NCBI RefSeq assembly: GCF_001306455.1
Contig: NZ_LGTQ01000005.1
Span: forward strand, 186,001-250,000
Reading direction: 5' to 3'
Length of the DNA: 64,000 bases
DNA from: Jiulongibacter sediminis
Lineage (GTDB): Bacteria > Bacteroidota > Bacteroidia > Cytophagales > Spirosomataceae
The position numbers and the translations under genes are program-made. A model generated the notes under the pieces. It ran no database searches. It saw only the letters and a list, made by a program, of their open reading frames with translations, and was not told the DNA's origin. Positions 42,976 through 52,048 of this stretch are shown one piece after another (position 1 is the first letter of the stretch; each line of letters opens with the position of its first letter).

Positions 42976-44823
42976 TTATCTCTTTTTCTTCTTCTCTTTC
43001 AGTTCCTTGGCCTTTTGACGGTTGGCCTCTTCCTGAGCCTGAAGTTGTTTTTCCAGATAGCTCGAGAACTTATTTTTCTTTTTCGGTTTACTGGCGTAAT
43101 TCCGTTTGTTTTCATCCAGTACCTTCCTGATTTTGTCTTCGTCCACAAATCGTCTTACAATCAACTGTTGAGCAATAGTAACAAGGTTAGAAACCAGGTA
43201 ATAGAAACTCAAAGCGGCAGGGAAGCTATTCAAAACAAAAAAGAAGACCAATGGGAAGATGTATGACAACTTCTTCATGTCAATTGGCCCCGGCTGAGAA
43301 GGTGTGATCTGATTGTTATAATAGGTAAACGCCAAACTTGAGAGGGTCATCAAAACCACAAACAAACTCAGGTGATTTCCAATTACCGGAAGGTCAAACC
43401 CCCAGCTGATGGGTGCATCATATGTTGAAAGGTCACTTGCCCATAAGAAGCTTTTCTGACGGAACATCTCCATATTCGGGAACAGGAAGAAGACCGACAT
43501 CAAAATTGGCATCTGAAGAAGCATTGGGACACAGCCACTCAGCGGACTAACCCCGACCTGCTTGTACAGGTTCATGGTCTCCTGCTGCTGTTTTACCTGA
43601 TCGTCACCTACTTTCTCTTTAATCTCTGCAATTTCAGGAGCCAGAATTCTCATTTTGGCTGAGCTCACGTAAGATTTATAAAGCAGAGGTGTTAAGGTTG
43701 TTTTTATCAATAACACAACCGCGATAATCAGGAAACCGTAGTTGGAGAAGAATTTCTCAAGCCAGTTAAATAGCGGTACAAAAACAAAACGGTTAATTGG
43801 CTTTACAATATCATAACCCAAATAAAGGTTTTTGTGAAAGTCCGGAGCCACATCTTTGAGCTCTTTCATTTCATTCGGGCCAAAATAGAACTTCAGGCTG
43901 TTAGCACTTTGCATTGGTAACTGAGCCGTAACAATCGCATCCTTAACAATGGTTGTGTCGTTTTGAGGAGTATTCAGAACCAACGCCAGATTTTGAAAAG
44001 CCTGATTTTCACTGATCAAACCGGTTGTAAAGTATTTCTGCTTAAACGTAAACCAGTTTACATTGTCTTCTGCTGTCTCTTCAATATCACCTGTGCTTCC
44101 TAAACCATAATCTTCAAAATCTCCATCCGTTTCGTAGAAGTTGATCTGAGCAGCTTTTCGGTTTTCTTCGAGATCATTTTCAAGCTTTTTTAGTTTGTTT
44201 TCCCATTTAACATTGATCGGCTGATTTTGAATAGAACGGGATGTGCCATTGAAATTCAGATCATAATCCAATGCAAAGCCTTCATCTGCAAGCGTGTAGG
44301 TTTGCTCTATGCTTTCTCCATTTGCTAAAGTCAGGTTGAAAACAGCTGACTTGTTATCGTTTGAGTTTACTTGAAAATAAAGATCTGTCAGGTTTAGAGG
44401 ACCGGTTGGTGTCTGAACTTCCAGGTCCAGTTTTGAACTATTTTCATCTATCAGAACCAACGCAGACTCTTCATTATTGATGAAGTTGTCGTATGTCTTA
44501 TGATCCTTCAGTTCTACTCTTTTGATGGCACCGCCTTTTGAAGACAATGTTACGAAGAGGTCCTTGTTTTCAAGGACAATTTCTTTGTCTTCGCCACTCA
44601 CTGCACCTGAGAAATCTCCAAATTTGGCCTTGATGGCTGCAGTATCTAAAACAGCCTGAGCAGGAGTTGAAGCGGCTTGTGCTGAAGCTTCTACAGCCTG
44701 CTCGGTAACAGCGGTTTCGGTTACAGGCTCAGGAGTGGTAGGGGGGTAAAAGTACATGTACCCACCATACATTAGAAAGAGCAAAACGAATCCTATGATG
44801 TAATTTTTATCGAATTTTTCCAT
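42976..44823 (-). CDS. yidC: Membrane protein insertase
   Basis: 615 residues: an N-terminal anchor (about 5-25), a large periplasmic beta-domain (about 60-340) and the conserved insertase core with five membrane segments (from FNWLEKFFSNYGFLIIAVVLLIKTTLTPLLYKSYVSSAKMR on, including SPLSGCVPMLLQMPILMSVFF). The C-terminus is strongly basic (KPKKKNKFSS, KELKEKKKKR), as in ribosome-contacting tails. It inserts and folds inner-membrane proteins with or without SecYEG. A single-gene unit closed by a terminator. Confidence 0.97.
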   Translation of the reverse strand: MEKFDKNYIIGFVLLFLMYGGYMYFYPPTTPEPVTETAVTEQAVEASAQAASTPAQAVLDTAAIKAKFGDFSGAVSGEDKEIVLENKDLFVTLSSKGGAIKRVELKDHKTYDNFINNEESALVLIDENSSKLDLEVQTPTGPLNLTDLYFQVNSNDNKSAVFNLTLANGESIEQTYTLADEGFALDYDLNFNGTSRSIQNQPINVKWENKLKKLENDLEENRKAAQINFYETDGDFEDYGLGSTGDIEETAEDNVNWFTFKQKYFTTGLISENQAFQNLALVLNTPQNDTTIVKDAIVTAQLPMQSANSLKFYFGPNEMKELKDVAPDFHKNLYLGYDIVKPINRFVFVPLFNWLEKFFSNYGFLIIAVVLLIKTTLTPLLYKSYVSSAKMRILAPEIAEIKEKVGDDQVKQQQETMNLYKQVGVSPLSGCVPMLLQMPILMSVFFLFPNMEMFRQKSFLWASDLSTYDAPISWGFDLPVIGNHLSLFVVLMTLSSLAFTYYNNQITPSQPGPIDMKKLSYIFPLVFFFVLNSFPAALSFYYLVSNLVTIAQQLIVRRFVDEDKIRKVLDENKRNYASKPKKKNKFSSYLEKQLQAQEEANRQKAKELKEKKKKR

Positions 44824-44985
44824 TTAGGAGGTTTGTTGTAACAAATTTTCGTGCAAAAGTCGTAAAAAACTTTGAGCTGGCAGAAGTAAAAAGTGATTAA
44901 GTGAAGTCAGGCTTGATAATCGGTAAGGGCATCCGGCACCAGAGCAAAGCTATCTTGTTAAAGTACAAAAAGAGAGGCTTCAAAT

Positions 44986-45741
44986 TTAAATAGCATCCGG
45001 CATTGGTCCCAGATTTACCCAGCCACCATCCACAATAATGTTTTGCCCGGTGATTTGGTCAGCACCCTCAGAAAGAAGAAAAAGTGCGGCAGCAGCTATA
45101 TCAGTGGTTCGGGAAATTCGCCGTGTAGGAATGATGCGATCCCAGCCTTCTTCATAGTCTGGCTGGCTCATGGTTCTTTCAGTGGCGGTGGCACCAGGCG
45201 AAATGCAGTTTACGTTGATGCCTTTGGGGGCTAATTGAGTCCCCAATGATTTAGCCATAAAAGCAATCGCAGCTTTGGTCATTCCATAGGCTTCGAGTTC
45301 ATCATGCGGCTTTTGACCTGTGGTGCTGGAGAGTAGAATGATTTTTCCTCTTTTCTTTTGCTCAATAAGAGCTTTGGCAACTCGCTGACATAAAAAGAAG
45401 GTTCCTTTGATGTTGAGGTTTATCAACTTCTGAAAAGCGTCCTCCTGATATTCCAGAAAAGGTCCAAAAGTGGTGATTCCGGCATTTGCAATAGCAAAGT
45501 CTAAAGTACCGAACGTCTCAAAAGCAGTATCAATTAATTGGTCAATAAGTTTTAAGTCTCCCGCATCACCGGGTATAAAAACACAATGATCACCCAACTG
45601 TCGCTGAGCCTGTTGACCCAGATTAGAGTCAACATCATTTAATACCACACGGGCTCCTTTCTCTATCAACTCTTTAGCCATCTCAAAACCAATGCCTTGG
45701 GCAGCACCTGTTATTATGACAGATTTATTTTCAAAATTCAT
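44986..45741 (-). CDS. Short-chain dehydrogenase/reductase
   Basis: 251 residues of the classical SDR family. NAD(P) motif TGAAQGIG (residues about 10-17), NAG in IANAGIT, the catalytic Ser in ILLSSTTG and Tyr-x-x-x-Lys in YGMTKAA. The acidic VLNDVD after the second strand favours NAD. The closing GQNIIVDGGW is typical. Start at ATG 45741 is chosen because it overlaps the ThuA-like stop by four bases (ATGA); the open frame extends four codons further. Substrate unknown. Confidence 0.92.
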   Translation of the reverse strand: MNFENKSVIITGAAQGIGFEMAKELIEKGARVVLNDVDSNLGQQAQRQLGDHCVFIPGDAGDLKLIDQLIDTAFETFGTLDFAIANAGITTFGPFLEYQEDAFQKLINLNIKGTFFLCQRVAKALIEQKKRGKIILLSSTTGQKPHDELEAYGMTKAAIAFMAKSLGTQLAPKGINVNCISPGATATERTMSQPDYEEGWDRIIPTRRISRTTDIAAAALFLLSEGADQITGQNIIVDGGWVNLGPMPDAI

Positions 45742-46616
45742 TGTACCAGCCACTTCATCATTTCTTCTAAAACCCTCACATAGTCCTCATTTTCATAGGC
45801 TCCTGAGTCATGGCCTAAAGCAGAATAAAAGGTCTTTCCCTTACCAATTTCTTTAAACCATATATTAGGGTGTTCAGGGCCCATACCAAAACCCTTATTC
45901 TTTATCCAAAGCATATTTCCGCTGGGGTCAATAGCTTCACCATCCATTTGAAACAAGACAGTAAAACCAGCCTTCTCAGGTGTTTCATTAAAAACGTACC
46001 ATTCGTCGTCGTGGTTGATGGACTTCGGTAAATTCTGAGTGACAAATGTACTATCTGTAATATTTTGCAATTGGAGAGTCGCTTCCTGAATATGATTTTC
46101 TATTGGGTGATGTGAAAAATCGGCTCCGATGAGGTTTTGTGTGTACCAATCCCAGTGATGAGAACCGTCACCGGCGGCATGAAGCCCCATAAAACTTCCT
46201 CCATTTTCAATATAGTGCTGAAAATCAGACCTCTGTTGATTAGTCAAAACTTTACCACTGACATTGTTCCAGATGACGAGATCAAACTCTTTTAGCTGTT
46301 TTTCATTGAAAATGCCCCCTTCATCAAACTGATATAAAAACCAATTGTTTTGCTCAGCAATCTTCTCAAAGGCTGGCTTGGCAGCTTCTATTCCTTCGGA
46401 ATGCACAAAGGCATTAGCTTTTGAAAAGAGCAATATTCTTTTTTGATTTTCAGGGAATTCAATTGTCGGAGCTTTTTCCTCAAAATAGGGAAACCCGTTT
46501 TTGACCTTGTACATGAAAACAGCAAATGCTGCTGCAAAAAGAATAATAAGGGAAGCCAGTACTGCGACTATTCTTTTTAACCATTTCCTTTTCTTTTTTC
46601 GCGGTCTGTGACTCAT
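45738..46616 (-). CDS. Membrane-anchored ThuA-like protein
   Basis: 292 residues from ATG 46616. A basic N-terminus and one membrane helix (about 15-37) anchor it, with the domain outside. The ThuA fold (class I glutamine amidotransferase-like) is seen in RILLFSKANAFVHSEGIE, LVIWNNVSGKVLTNQQ, GGSFMGLHAAGDGSHHWDWY and FYSALGHDSGAYEN. ThuA-type proteins are tied to trehalose/sucrose or other sugar metabolism; the His-rich core is thought to bind metal or ligand. Coupled to the SDR by an ATGA overlap. Confidence 0.85.
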   Translation of the reverse strand: MSHRPRKKKRKWLKRIVAVLASLIILFAAAFAVFMYKVKNGFPYFEEKAPTIEFPENQKRILLFSKANAFVHSEGIEAAKPAFEKIAEQNNWFLYQFDEGGIFNEKQLKEFDLVIWNNVSGKVLTNQQRSDFQHYIENGGSFMGLHAAGDGSHHWDWYTQNLIGADFSHHPIENHIQEATLQLQNITDSTFVTQNLPKSINHDDEWYVFNETPEKAGFTVLFQMDGEAIDPSGNMLWIKNKGFGMGPEHPNIWFKEIGKGKTFYSALGHDSGAYENEDYVRVLEEMMKWLVQ

Positions 46617-46669
46617 TAGAGGTGTTTTATATAGGGTGCGAGGCAACTTACAAAATTTAGAGGAATTAA

Positions 46670-46677
46670 TAATTTTG
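46670..46677 (+). promoter_or_regulatory. -7 box of hslV
   Basis: TAATTTTG matches TAnnTTTG. It puts the transcript start near 46684 and so rules out the earlier in-frame GTG at 46677, supporting the ATG at 46707. Confidence 0.55.
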
Positions 46678-46706
46678 TGCCGCTGTTTTACTTCAAATTC
46701 GAAAAA

Positions 46707-47246
46707 ATGACAAAGATAAAATCGACGACCGTTCTCGGTATCATACATAACGGCAAGGTAGCTCTTGGAGCCGACGGGCAGGCGACCATGGGCAATACCG
46801 TGGCGAAATCAAATGTAAGAAAGGTAAGAAAACTGGCAGGAGGTAAAATTCTGGCTGGTTTTGCAGGTAGCACAGCTGATGCGTTTACCCTAATTGAGAA
46901 ATTTGAAGAAAAGCTGGGTGCATATGGTGGTAATATGAAAAGGGCGGCAATTGAGTTGGCCAAGGATTGGCGTACAGATCGCTATCTCAGAAAGCTTGAG
47001 GCAATGATGGTTGTGGCCAATGCTGATGAAATGCTGGTGATTTCCGGTACCGGCGATGTATTGGAGCCAGATCATCAGATTGCAGCCATAGGTTCAGGAA
47101 GTATGTATGCCCAGAGTGCGGCTGTTGCTTTAAAAAAGCATGCGAAAGAAATGTCAGCCAAAGAAATGGTGGAAGAAGGCCTACACATTGCGGCTGACAT
47201 CTGTATCTATACAAACCACAATCTAGTGATTGAGACGCTGGATTAA
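46707..47246 (+). CDS. hslV: ATP-dependent protease HslUV, peptidase subunit
   Basis: 179 residues from ATG 46707. The mature N-terminal Thr lies in STTVLGIIHNGKVALGADGQATMGN, so a six-residue propeptide is cut off, as in other Bacteroidota. The conserved GGKILAGFAGSTADAFTLIEKFEEKL and GSGSMYAQSAA segments are present. It forms a proteasome-like double hexamer driven by HslU, whose gene is not in the window. A TAATTTTG promoter box directly upstream fixes the start. Its stop overlaps the stop of the convergent aldehyde dehydrogenase. Confidence 0.96.
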   Translation: MTKIKSTTVLGIIHNGKVALGADGQATMGNTVAKSNVRKVRKLAGGKILAGFAGSTADAFTLIEKFEEKLGAYGGNMKRAAIELAKDWRTDRYLRKLEAMMVVANADEMLVISGTGDVLEPDHQIAAIGSGSMYAQSAAVALKKHAKEMSAKEMVEEGLHIAADICIYTNHNLVIETLD

Positions 47247-48649
47247 GCAAGGTATTTCATGGCGAAATTCAAGAGTTTTTTCACCTTCGGAGTGTAAGGG
47301 GGATAGAAAATGGAACTGGGGTTAAAGTGATTCTTAATCACAGGTTTCAAATGACTGAATTCCAGAAAGCCTTCATAACCGCCACTAACACCAATTCCTG
47401 AATTATTAATGCCACCAAAAGGCACGCCATGATAAATGAACTGGATGCCAAAATCATTATGAACTATCGGCCCTGAGCTCGTTTTTTGCTCCAGGGCCTT
47501 TTTTGTGGCTGAAGAACCACCAAACATATAGATCGCCAAAGGTTTTTCACCCTGATTTATGAGGTTGATGGCTTCATCAAAATTTTCATACGTCAAAACC
47601 GGTAATACCGGCCCGAAAATCTCTTCTTCCATCAGGGGCATATTTAAGTTAATATCGGTCAGTATAGTAGGAGGGATAAAGCAATCTGATTGTTCTCTTT
47701 TAGAACCATAAACTATGCTGGCACCTTCTTGTACACTTTTGTCAATCAGGTCATCAATTCGCTCAAAATGCTTTTCATTGATGATTCTGCAGAAGTCACT
47801 ATTGTTTCGGTAATCCGTTCCCGAAAGGTTTTCAAAGGCCTCTTTCAGAGTCTGAATAAACGGTTCTTTCAGGTCTTCTTTGACCAAAATATAGTCAGGG
47901 GCAATACAGGTTTGTCCTGCATTGAGAAATTTTCCAAAAGCAATTTTTTTTGCAGCCGCTTTAAGATTCACACCACTATCCACCACACATGGCGATTTAC
48001 CCCCCAACTCTAAAGTCACTGAAGCCAAATGTTCAGAGGCTGCTTTCATAACCAGTTTTCCTACAGTGGGGCTGCCGGTAAAGAATACATGATTGAAAGG
48101 GAGTTTTTGCAAGGCAATGGCCATTTCTGCTCCTCCAGTAAAAACGCAAACTTCATCTTCGGGGAACAATTCTTCAATCATTCTGTGGAGCAGGTCAGAG
48201 GTGTTGGGCGTGAGCTCTGATGGCTTGATGATGGCCGTACAACCTGCGGAAATTGCTGCCATAAGAGGTTTGAGAGCCAATAATAAAGGGTAGTTCCAAG
48301 GCGAAATGATAAGGGCATTACCTTTCGGCTGAGCCAGTAACTTGTTGGATGTTCCAAGAAATAGAAGAGGTACACTTACGGATTTGGGAGCCATCCAGGC
48401 TTTCAGATTTTTAATGATAAACCTGGCTTCGCTGATTACGGGCATGATCTCGCTGATCTTTACCTCGGTTTCGCTCTTTCTGAAATCCTTATATAGTGCC
48501 TCAGCGATGCCTGATTGATTCTTTTCGACCCAACTTTTTATGGCTTTGATTTTTGAAATCCTTTCAGAAGCTTTAGAACTTCTTAGTTCCAGCGACTTAG
48601 CCTTTTGTTTCTCAAAAACAGAATTGAAGTCAGGGTTATTTGAGGGCAT
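47243..48649 (-). CDS. Aldehyde dehydrogenase family protein
   Basis: 468 residues from ATG 48649 (MPSNNPDFNSVFEKQ), the usual length of the fatty-aldehyde-dehydrogenase-like group (class 3). Catalytic Cys in NAGQTCIAPDY, Glu in LELGGKSP, and NAD-binding VFFTGSPTVGK. The C-terminal IKNHFNPSSIFYPPYTPKVKKLL is also typical of this group. The open frame continues 60 codons upstream, but that part is unlike the family and would overlap the divergent regulator. It oxidises an aldehyde to the acid with NAD(P); the substrate is not known. Confidence 0.93.
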   Translation of the reverse strand: MPSNNPDFNSVFEKQKAKSLELRSSKASERISKIKAIKSWVEKNQSGIAEALYKDFRKSETEVKISEIMPVISEARFIIKNLKAWMAPKSVSVPLLFLGTSNKLLAQPKGNALIISPWNYPLLLALKPLMAAISAGCTAIIKPSELTPNTSDLLHRMIEELFPEDEVCVFTGGAEMAIALQKLPFNHVFFTGSPTVGKLVMKAASEHLASVTLELGGKSPCVVDSGVNLKAAAKKIAFGKFLNAGQTCIAPDYILVKEDLKEPFIQTLKEAFENLSGTDYRNNSDFCRIINEKHFERIDDLIDKSVQEGASIVYGSKREQSDCFIPPTILTDINLNMPLMEEEIFGPVLPVLTYENFDEAINLINQGEKPLAIYMFGGSSATKKALEQKTSSGPIVHNDFGIQFIYHGVPFGGINNSGIGVSGGYEGFLEFSHLKPVIKNHFNPSSIFYPPYTPKVKKLLNFAMKYLA

Positions 48650-48704
48650 AGGTTTTGTTGATGTTTTCTTCTGCAATTTAAATTTTTCTGTTTGGGATTC
48701 TCTA

Positions 48705-49496
48705 ATTTTAGGTCGCTTAACCGACCTGCTTATCAGTACTCTTGCCGAAAATATTGAATTCCTGAGGAAACTCGATGACCTGACACAAAAAGAGCTTGGC
48801 ACTGAACTGGGAATGACCCGGGCGGCCATCGACTCCTATGAAGGTGGCAGAGCTATTCCTCCGTACAGCAAGCTGAAAATCATTGCGGAATACTTCGGGA
48901 GAAAGGTGGAGGAACTCACAGAAAAGAAACTTTGGCTGCAAAGTACGGATCAGCAGGAAATCTGGAAGGACAGGTCTGAAGAGGAAACTTTTGAACAGCC
49001 AATTTCTGAAATGGTCGTTTCATCATTAGGTAAAATTCCCATTCTGAGCGGAAAGCAGTTTGAACAGTTCTCTAGCCCAGATTTTGATGTCAGTAGTGAA
49101 GCGAAAGACTTTTTGTCGATTCCGGTGAATAGGCAATTTGCAGGTGAATTAGTGGCTTTTGAAGCAACAAAAGATTTTCCTATTGCGGGTTCACTCCTTG
49201 TTGCAGAGAAGCTTCCAAATATTCAGGAAGTTGTGGATAGTGATTGTTATTTGTTGGTCACAAAAGGGGGGCTAATTTACAGGCGAGTCTACAATCAACT
49301 AAGAACCAGAGGGGTTCTTGTACTTACGCCCGAGGTTGCGGACTTGGCAACAATTGATTTACCCACTCTTGAGATTCATAGCGTTTGGAAACCTCAGGCC
49401 GTGATTTCATATCAGGCTCCTGAGATGAAGCCGGATCCTTCAGAAGCTAAAAGGTTAGTTAATCAATTGAAAGCAGAGATAGACCGGCTGGGGTAA
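48705..49496 (+). CDS. XRE-family regulator with a LexA/S24-like C-terminal part
   Basis: About 264 codons. The HTH is clear: STLAENIEFLRKLDDLTQKELGTELGMTRAAIDSYEGGRAIPPYSKLKIIAEYF. A C-terminal domain like the S24/LexA fold follows (IPVNRQFAGELVAFEATKDFPIAGSLLVAEKL, YLLVTKGGLIYRRV), but no Ser/Lys dyad is evident, so self-cleavage is unlikely. No in-frame ATG, GTG or TTG lies between the end of the neighbouring gene's start region and the HTH: the possible starts are ATT 48705, CTG 48726 or ATC 48732. The 5' end given here is therefore uncertain. Divergent from the aldehyde dehydrogenase, with only about 60 bases between. Confidence 0.75.
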   Translation: MLGRLTDLLISTLAENIEFLRKLDDLTQKELGTELGMTRAAIDSYEGGRAIPPYSKLKIIAEYFGRKVEELTEKKLWLQSTDQQEIWKDRSEEETFEQPISEMVVSSLGKIPILSGKQFEQFSSPDFDVSSEAKDFLSIPVNRQFAGELVAFEATKDFPIAGSLLVAEKLPNIQEVVDSDCYLLVTKGGLIYRRVYNQLRTRGVLVLTPEVADLATIDLPTLEIHSVWKPQAVISYQAPEMKPDPSEAKRLVNQLKAEIDRLG

Positions 49497-49502
49497 AAAC
49501 TT

Positions 49503-49664
49503 ATGGTATCAAACGACTTCAAATTTTATTTAGGTGGCCAGAAGTCGCTGGAGAAACTCAAATCTTCGGAACGATCAATTAATAAAAGCTGGTTCATATT
49601 ATTCTTCAAAAAATGGATAAGCGAACCGAGTCAAAAATTCTTTATCAATCAAGATATTGTTTGA
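49503..49664 (+). CDS. Possible small protein of 53 residues
   Basis: ATG at 49503, six bases after the XRE regulator stop, opens a frame of 53 codons to TGA at 49664. The product is basic and aromatic (SWFILFFKKWI). It overlaps the 3' end of the convergent gene by 20 bases. There is no family match that I recognise; its reality rests only on the tight spacing. Confidence 0.25.
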   Translation: MVSNDFKFYLGGQKSLEKLKSSERSINKSWFILFFKKWISEPSQKFFINQDIV

Positions 49665-50340
49665 CTTTGGAGGGTTGTATAAGGTAGCTCTTACCGAGCT
49701 CATACCAGAGTCCATCTCCCAGATTTATATAAAGACCCGTTTTTTTCGGAGTTTTCTGTAAGGCCTGGTCAGGCCTGAATTCTCCTGAGAAAATATCTTT
49801 TAAAAAGGGATTTAACTCTTCCCATTTTTTTGAAGATGATTCTTTGCCAACATTCTTATGGAAGGTTCTGTTTTTAAAAGAGGCCTCAAAGTTTATTTCC
49901 TGATGCTCTTGCTTATCAATTCTTAATACGGTGATCAGTAGGGGAGCCTCAGTTTCAGTAGCTTCAAAAATGGCCTGTTGTAATTCTTGGGTAAATTGTA
50001 AGGCATCTTCCTCATTCGCAGGATAGCCGGTTTTACCTTCATGAGCGATATTCCAGTAAAATTCTTCTTCCTCCAGCGTTTCCTTTGAAGTTAAAGTAAG
50101 CTTCTTTGAAAAGTTCTTAAAATGAGATAACCAATTTTTGCCAAGTTTCCCATTCCATTGAAGATCGTCGTTCTCAGTAAAGCCTTCCTGGAAAATCTCA
50201 TCGGGTTCCAGTTCCTCCCGGCCCAGATAGGTGATTTCAAAATTGACTTTTAGCTCGTTTTCCTCTTCTTTCAGTTGAATCTCAATGGCGTGTGCGTAGG
50301 GTGCGGGGGTTAATTCATTCGTCTGAAACTGAATATGCAT
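49645..50340 (-). CDS. Hypothetical protein next to menE
   Basis: 231 residues, acidic (many Glu and Lys), no signal peptide or membrane segment, so cytoplasmic. Not recognised. Visible features: a strand-rich first half (AIEIQLKEEENELKVNFEITYLGREELEPDEIFQEGF), and a C-terminal GLYINLGDGLWYELGKSYLI. It overlaps the 3' end of menE by 26 bases and follows it in the same transcript. A role tied to menaquinone synthesis is only guilt by position. Confidence 0.7.
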   Translation of the reverse strand: MHIQFQTNELTPAPYAHAIEIQLKEEENELKVNFEITYLGREELEPDEIFQEGFTENDDLQWNGKLGKNWLSHFKNFSKKLTLTSKETLEEEEFYWNIAHEGKTGYPANEEDALQFTQELQQAIFEATETEAPLLITVLRIDKQEHQEINFEASFKNRTFHKNVGKESSSKKWEELNPFLKDIFSGEFRPDQALQKTPKKTGLYINLGDGLWYELGKSYLIQPSKVKQYLD

Positions 50341-51385
50341 GAGCTGTTTTGAGTTTGTCTGTTTTGCCGGTAATGGTCAGTTTAAATTCCTTTAGGAAAA
50401 TAACTTCTTTTGGAGCCTCAAATTTAGCCATTTTGCTTTTTAAAGTGCTGACAATGGTTGGGTCTTTTTGGCTGGTCTCAATGAATAAAACCAGTTTTTC
50501 GCCCAACTTGTTATCAGGTAAACCAATACAGAAGAAGGGTATTTTGAGTTTTAAAATTTTATCAATCCTTTGCTCGATTTCGTCAAGGTGAAGTTTAACC
50601 CCGCCGCTATTAATTACTCTGTCTGCCCGGCCTTTCAAAAGAAACTGATCGTTATTGACGATTTCAGCTAAGTCATTTGTGATTAACCAATTTTGATCAG
50701 TGCATTCATTTTTGACGCATAACTTTCCCTCTTCATCAAGTTTAATTTTTGTGCCTTGAAGTACTCTGAAATAATCATCGGGTTGGTCTCCGTTCAGCCT
50801 TTTTATGGCAAAATGAGTGATCGTTTCGGTCATTCCAAAGGTAGCATAGACCGGAGATGAAATCTCTTTTATTTGCTTTTCCAGTTGTGCTGAAACGGCA
50901 GCACCACCAATAATGATACTTCCGGCCATAGCCAAAAGATTATACCCCCGTGAATCTTCCAGTAAATTCTGCAATTGCAGGGGTACAAATGCCATAAAAC
51001 ACCTACCCCTTTTTTGGTCAATCATATAGCCGAAAGAGCCAAGGTTATCACTCAGGTTTCCATCCGGTTTAACAATCAGGAGTTCTGCTCTCAATTCCAA
51101 AGCTCTGATAATCATTAGTTTGCCCGCTATGAAATGAACGGATAGATTACATAAAAAAAAGCTTTCCTCGTTAAGAGAAAAAGCTTTTTGACTTTGATGA
51201 ACTGAAGCTAAAATTTGCTTTCGGCTCAGTGAAATTGCTTTCGGTGTACCAGTAGAGCCGGAGGTTTTAACTGTTAAATGGTCAACCCCACCTTGCCATT
51301 CAAGAATGAATTCTTTGACTTCATGAAAATAGGTGTCATTGGGCTGCGAATTGATGATGTCACCCTCCTGGCTTACAAAAATCAT
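50315..51385 (-). CDS. menE: o-Succinylbenzoate-CoA ligase, short form
   Basis: 356 residues, shorter than the 450-500 of many AMP-dependent ligases but normal for Bacteroidota MenE. The AMP-binding P-loop TSGSTGTPKAISLSRKQ (about residues 42-58), the adenine motif YATFGMTETITHFA and the hinge region LLKGRADRVINSGGVKLHLDEIE are all present; the C-terminal Lys (TITGKTDKLK) closes the active site. It activates succinylbenzoate for menaquinone synthesis. Starts at the base after the Rieske gene stop. Other men genes are not in the window, so the exact substrate is inferred from family size and motifs. Confidence 0.82.
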   Translation of the reverse strand: MIFVSQEGDIINSQPNDTYFHEVKEFILEWQGGVDHLTVKTSGSTGTPKAISLSRKQILASVHQSQKAFSLNEESFFLCNLSVHFIAGKLMIIRALELRAELLIVKPDGNLSDNLGSFGYMIDQKRGRCFMAFVPLQLQNLLEDSRGYNLLAMAGSIIIGGAAVSAQLEKQIKEISSPVYATFGMTETITHFAIKRLNGDQPDDYFRVLQGTKIKLDEEGKLCVKNECTDQNWLITNDLAEIVNNDQFLLKGRADRVINSGGVKLHLDEIEQRIDKILKLKIPFFCIGLPDNKLGEKLVLFIETSQKDPTIVSTLKSKMAKFEAPKEVIFLKEFKLTITGKTDKLKTAHAYSVSDE

Positions 51386-51868
51386 TTATGAGAAAATTCT
51401 GATCGTATTGGCGGTTTCGTCAAAAGAAGTGTTGTACTTCTTTAGGGCTGAAGTGGCCGGACCATTGGTCACTGCACCTGTGTTTGAAAATTCGGAACCA
51501 TGGTTAGGGCAACGAAAATCATTAGTATTCGCACGATAGTTTACCGTTGTACCCTGATGGGTGCAGGAAGAGCTAACTGCGATGAAGGTGTCATTCAAGG
51601 TCCTTGCCACAATAATGTTTCTTGAGCTTACCACCAAAAAGCCACCTTGCGTTTTCAACGAGCTATTGGCAGCGGCATTCAGGTCAAGAGTGAAGTCAAC
51701 TCCTGTTGAACCTCCGGGATTAGGATTAGGATCAGGAATTTCTCCTTCACTACAGCTTTGCAGGCAATTCATCAGCATGATAGCCCCAAAGCCAATACCC
51801 ATTTGCTTCATGAAGTCCTTTCTATCAATCGTGCTCTTTTCTGATTTTTCTTTAGTTAACTCTGCCAT
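51386..51868 (-). CDS. Rieske [2Fe-2S] lipoprotein
   Basis: 160 residues. The N-terminus has DRKDFMKQMGIGFGAIMLMNCLQSC: a signal with a lipobox-like Cys, and possibly a weak Tat-like start. The Rieske cluster ligands are seen in SCTHQGTTV and RCPNHGSEF (C-x-H ... C-x-x-H). It is a small periplasmic electron carrier or the Rieske-type part of an oxidase; no cytochrome b partner is adjacent. It is directly joined to menE (TAAATG), linking a redox protein with quinone synthesis. Confidence 0.88.
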   Translation of the reverse strand: MAELTKEKSEKSTIDRKDFMKQMGIGFGAIMLMNCLQSCSEGEIPDPNPNPGGSTGVDFTLDLNAAANSSLKTQGGFLVVSSRNIIVARTLNDTFIAVSSSCTHQGTTVNYRANTNDFRCPNHGSEFSNTGAVTNGPATSALKKYNTSFDETANTIRIFS

Positions 51869-52048
51869 TTTTAAGTCGTTTTGAATGATTGTTTTGCAAT
51901 ATATGTTTCAGATACGTTAAAACAGAGGCGATGGTGGCAAACCCCGCCGAAAAAGATGATTTTTTGTAAACAGGTGTCTGAAAAAGATAAATTCTCTCAT
52001 TTCAGAATCTGATTTGGATAATAAATCCTCATTAAAGAGTTTTGAATC

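Noticed and set aside
48470..48829. N-terminal extension of the aldehyde dehydrogenase to 48829
   Set aside because: The extra 60 residues are unlike the family and would cover the start of the divergent regulator.
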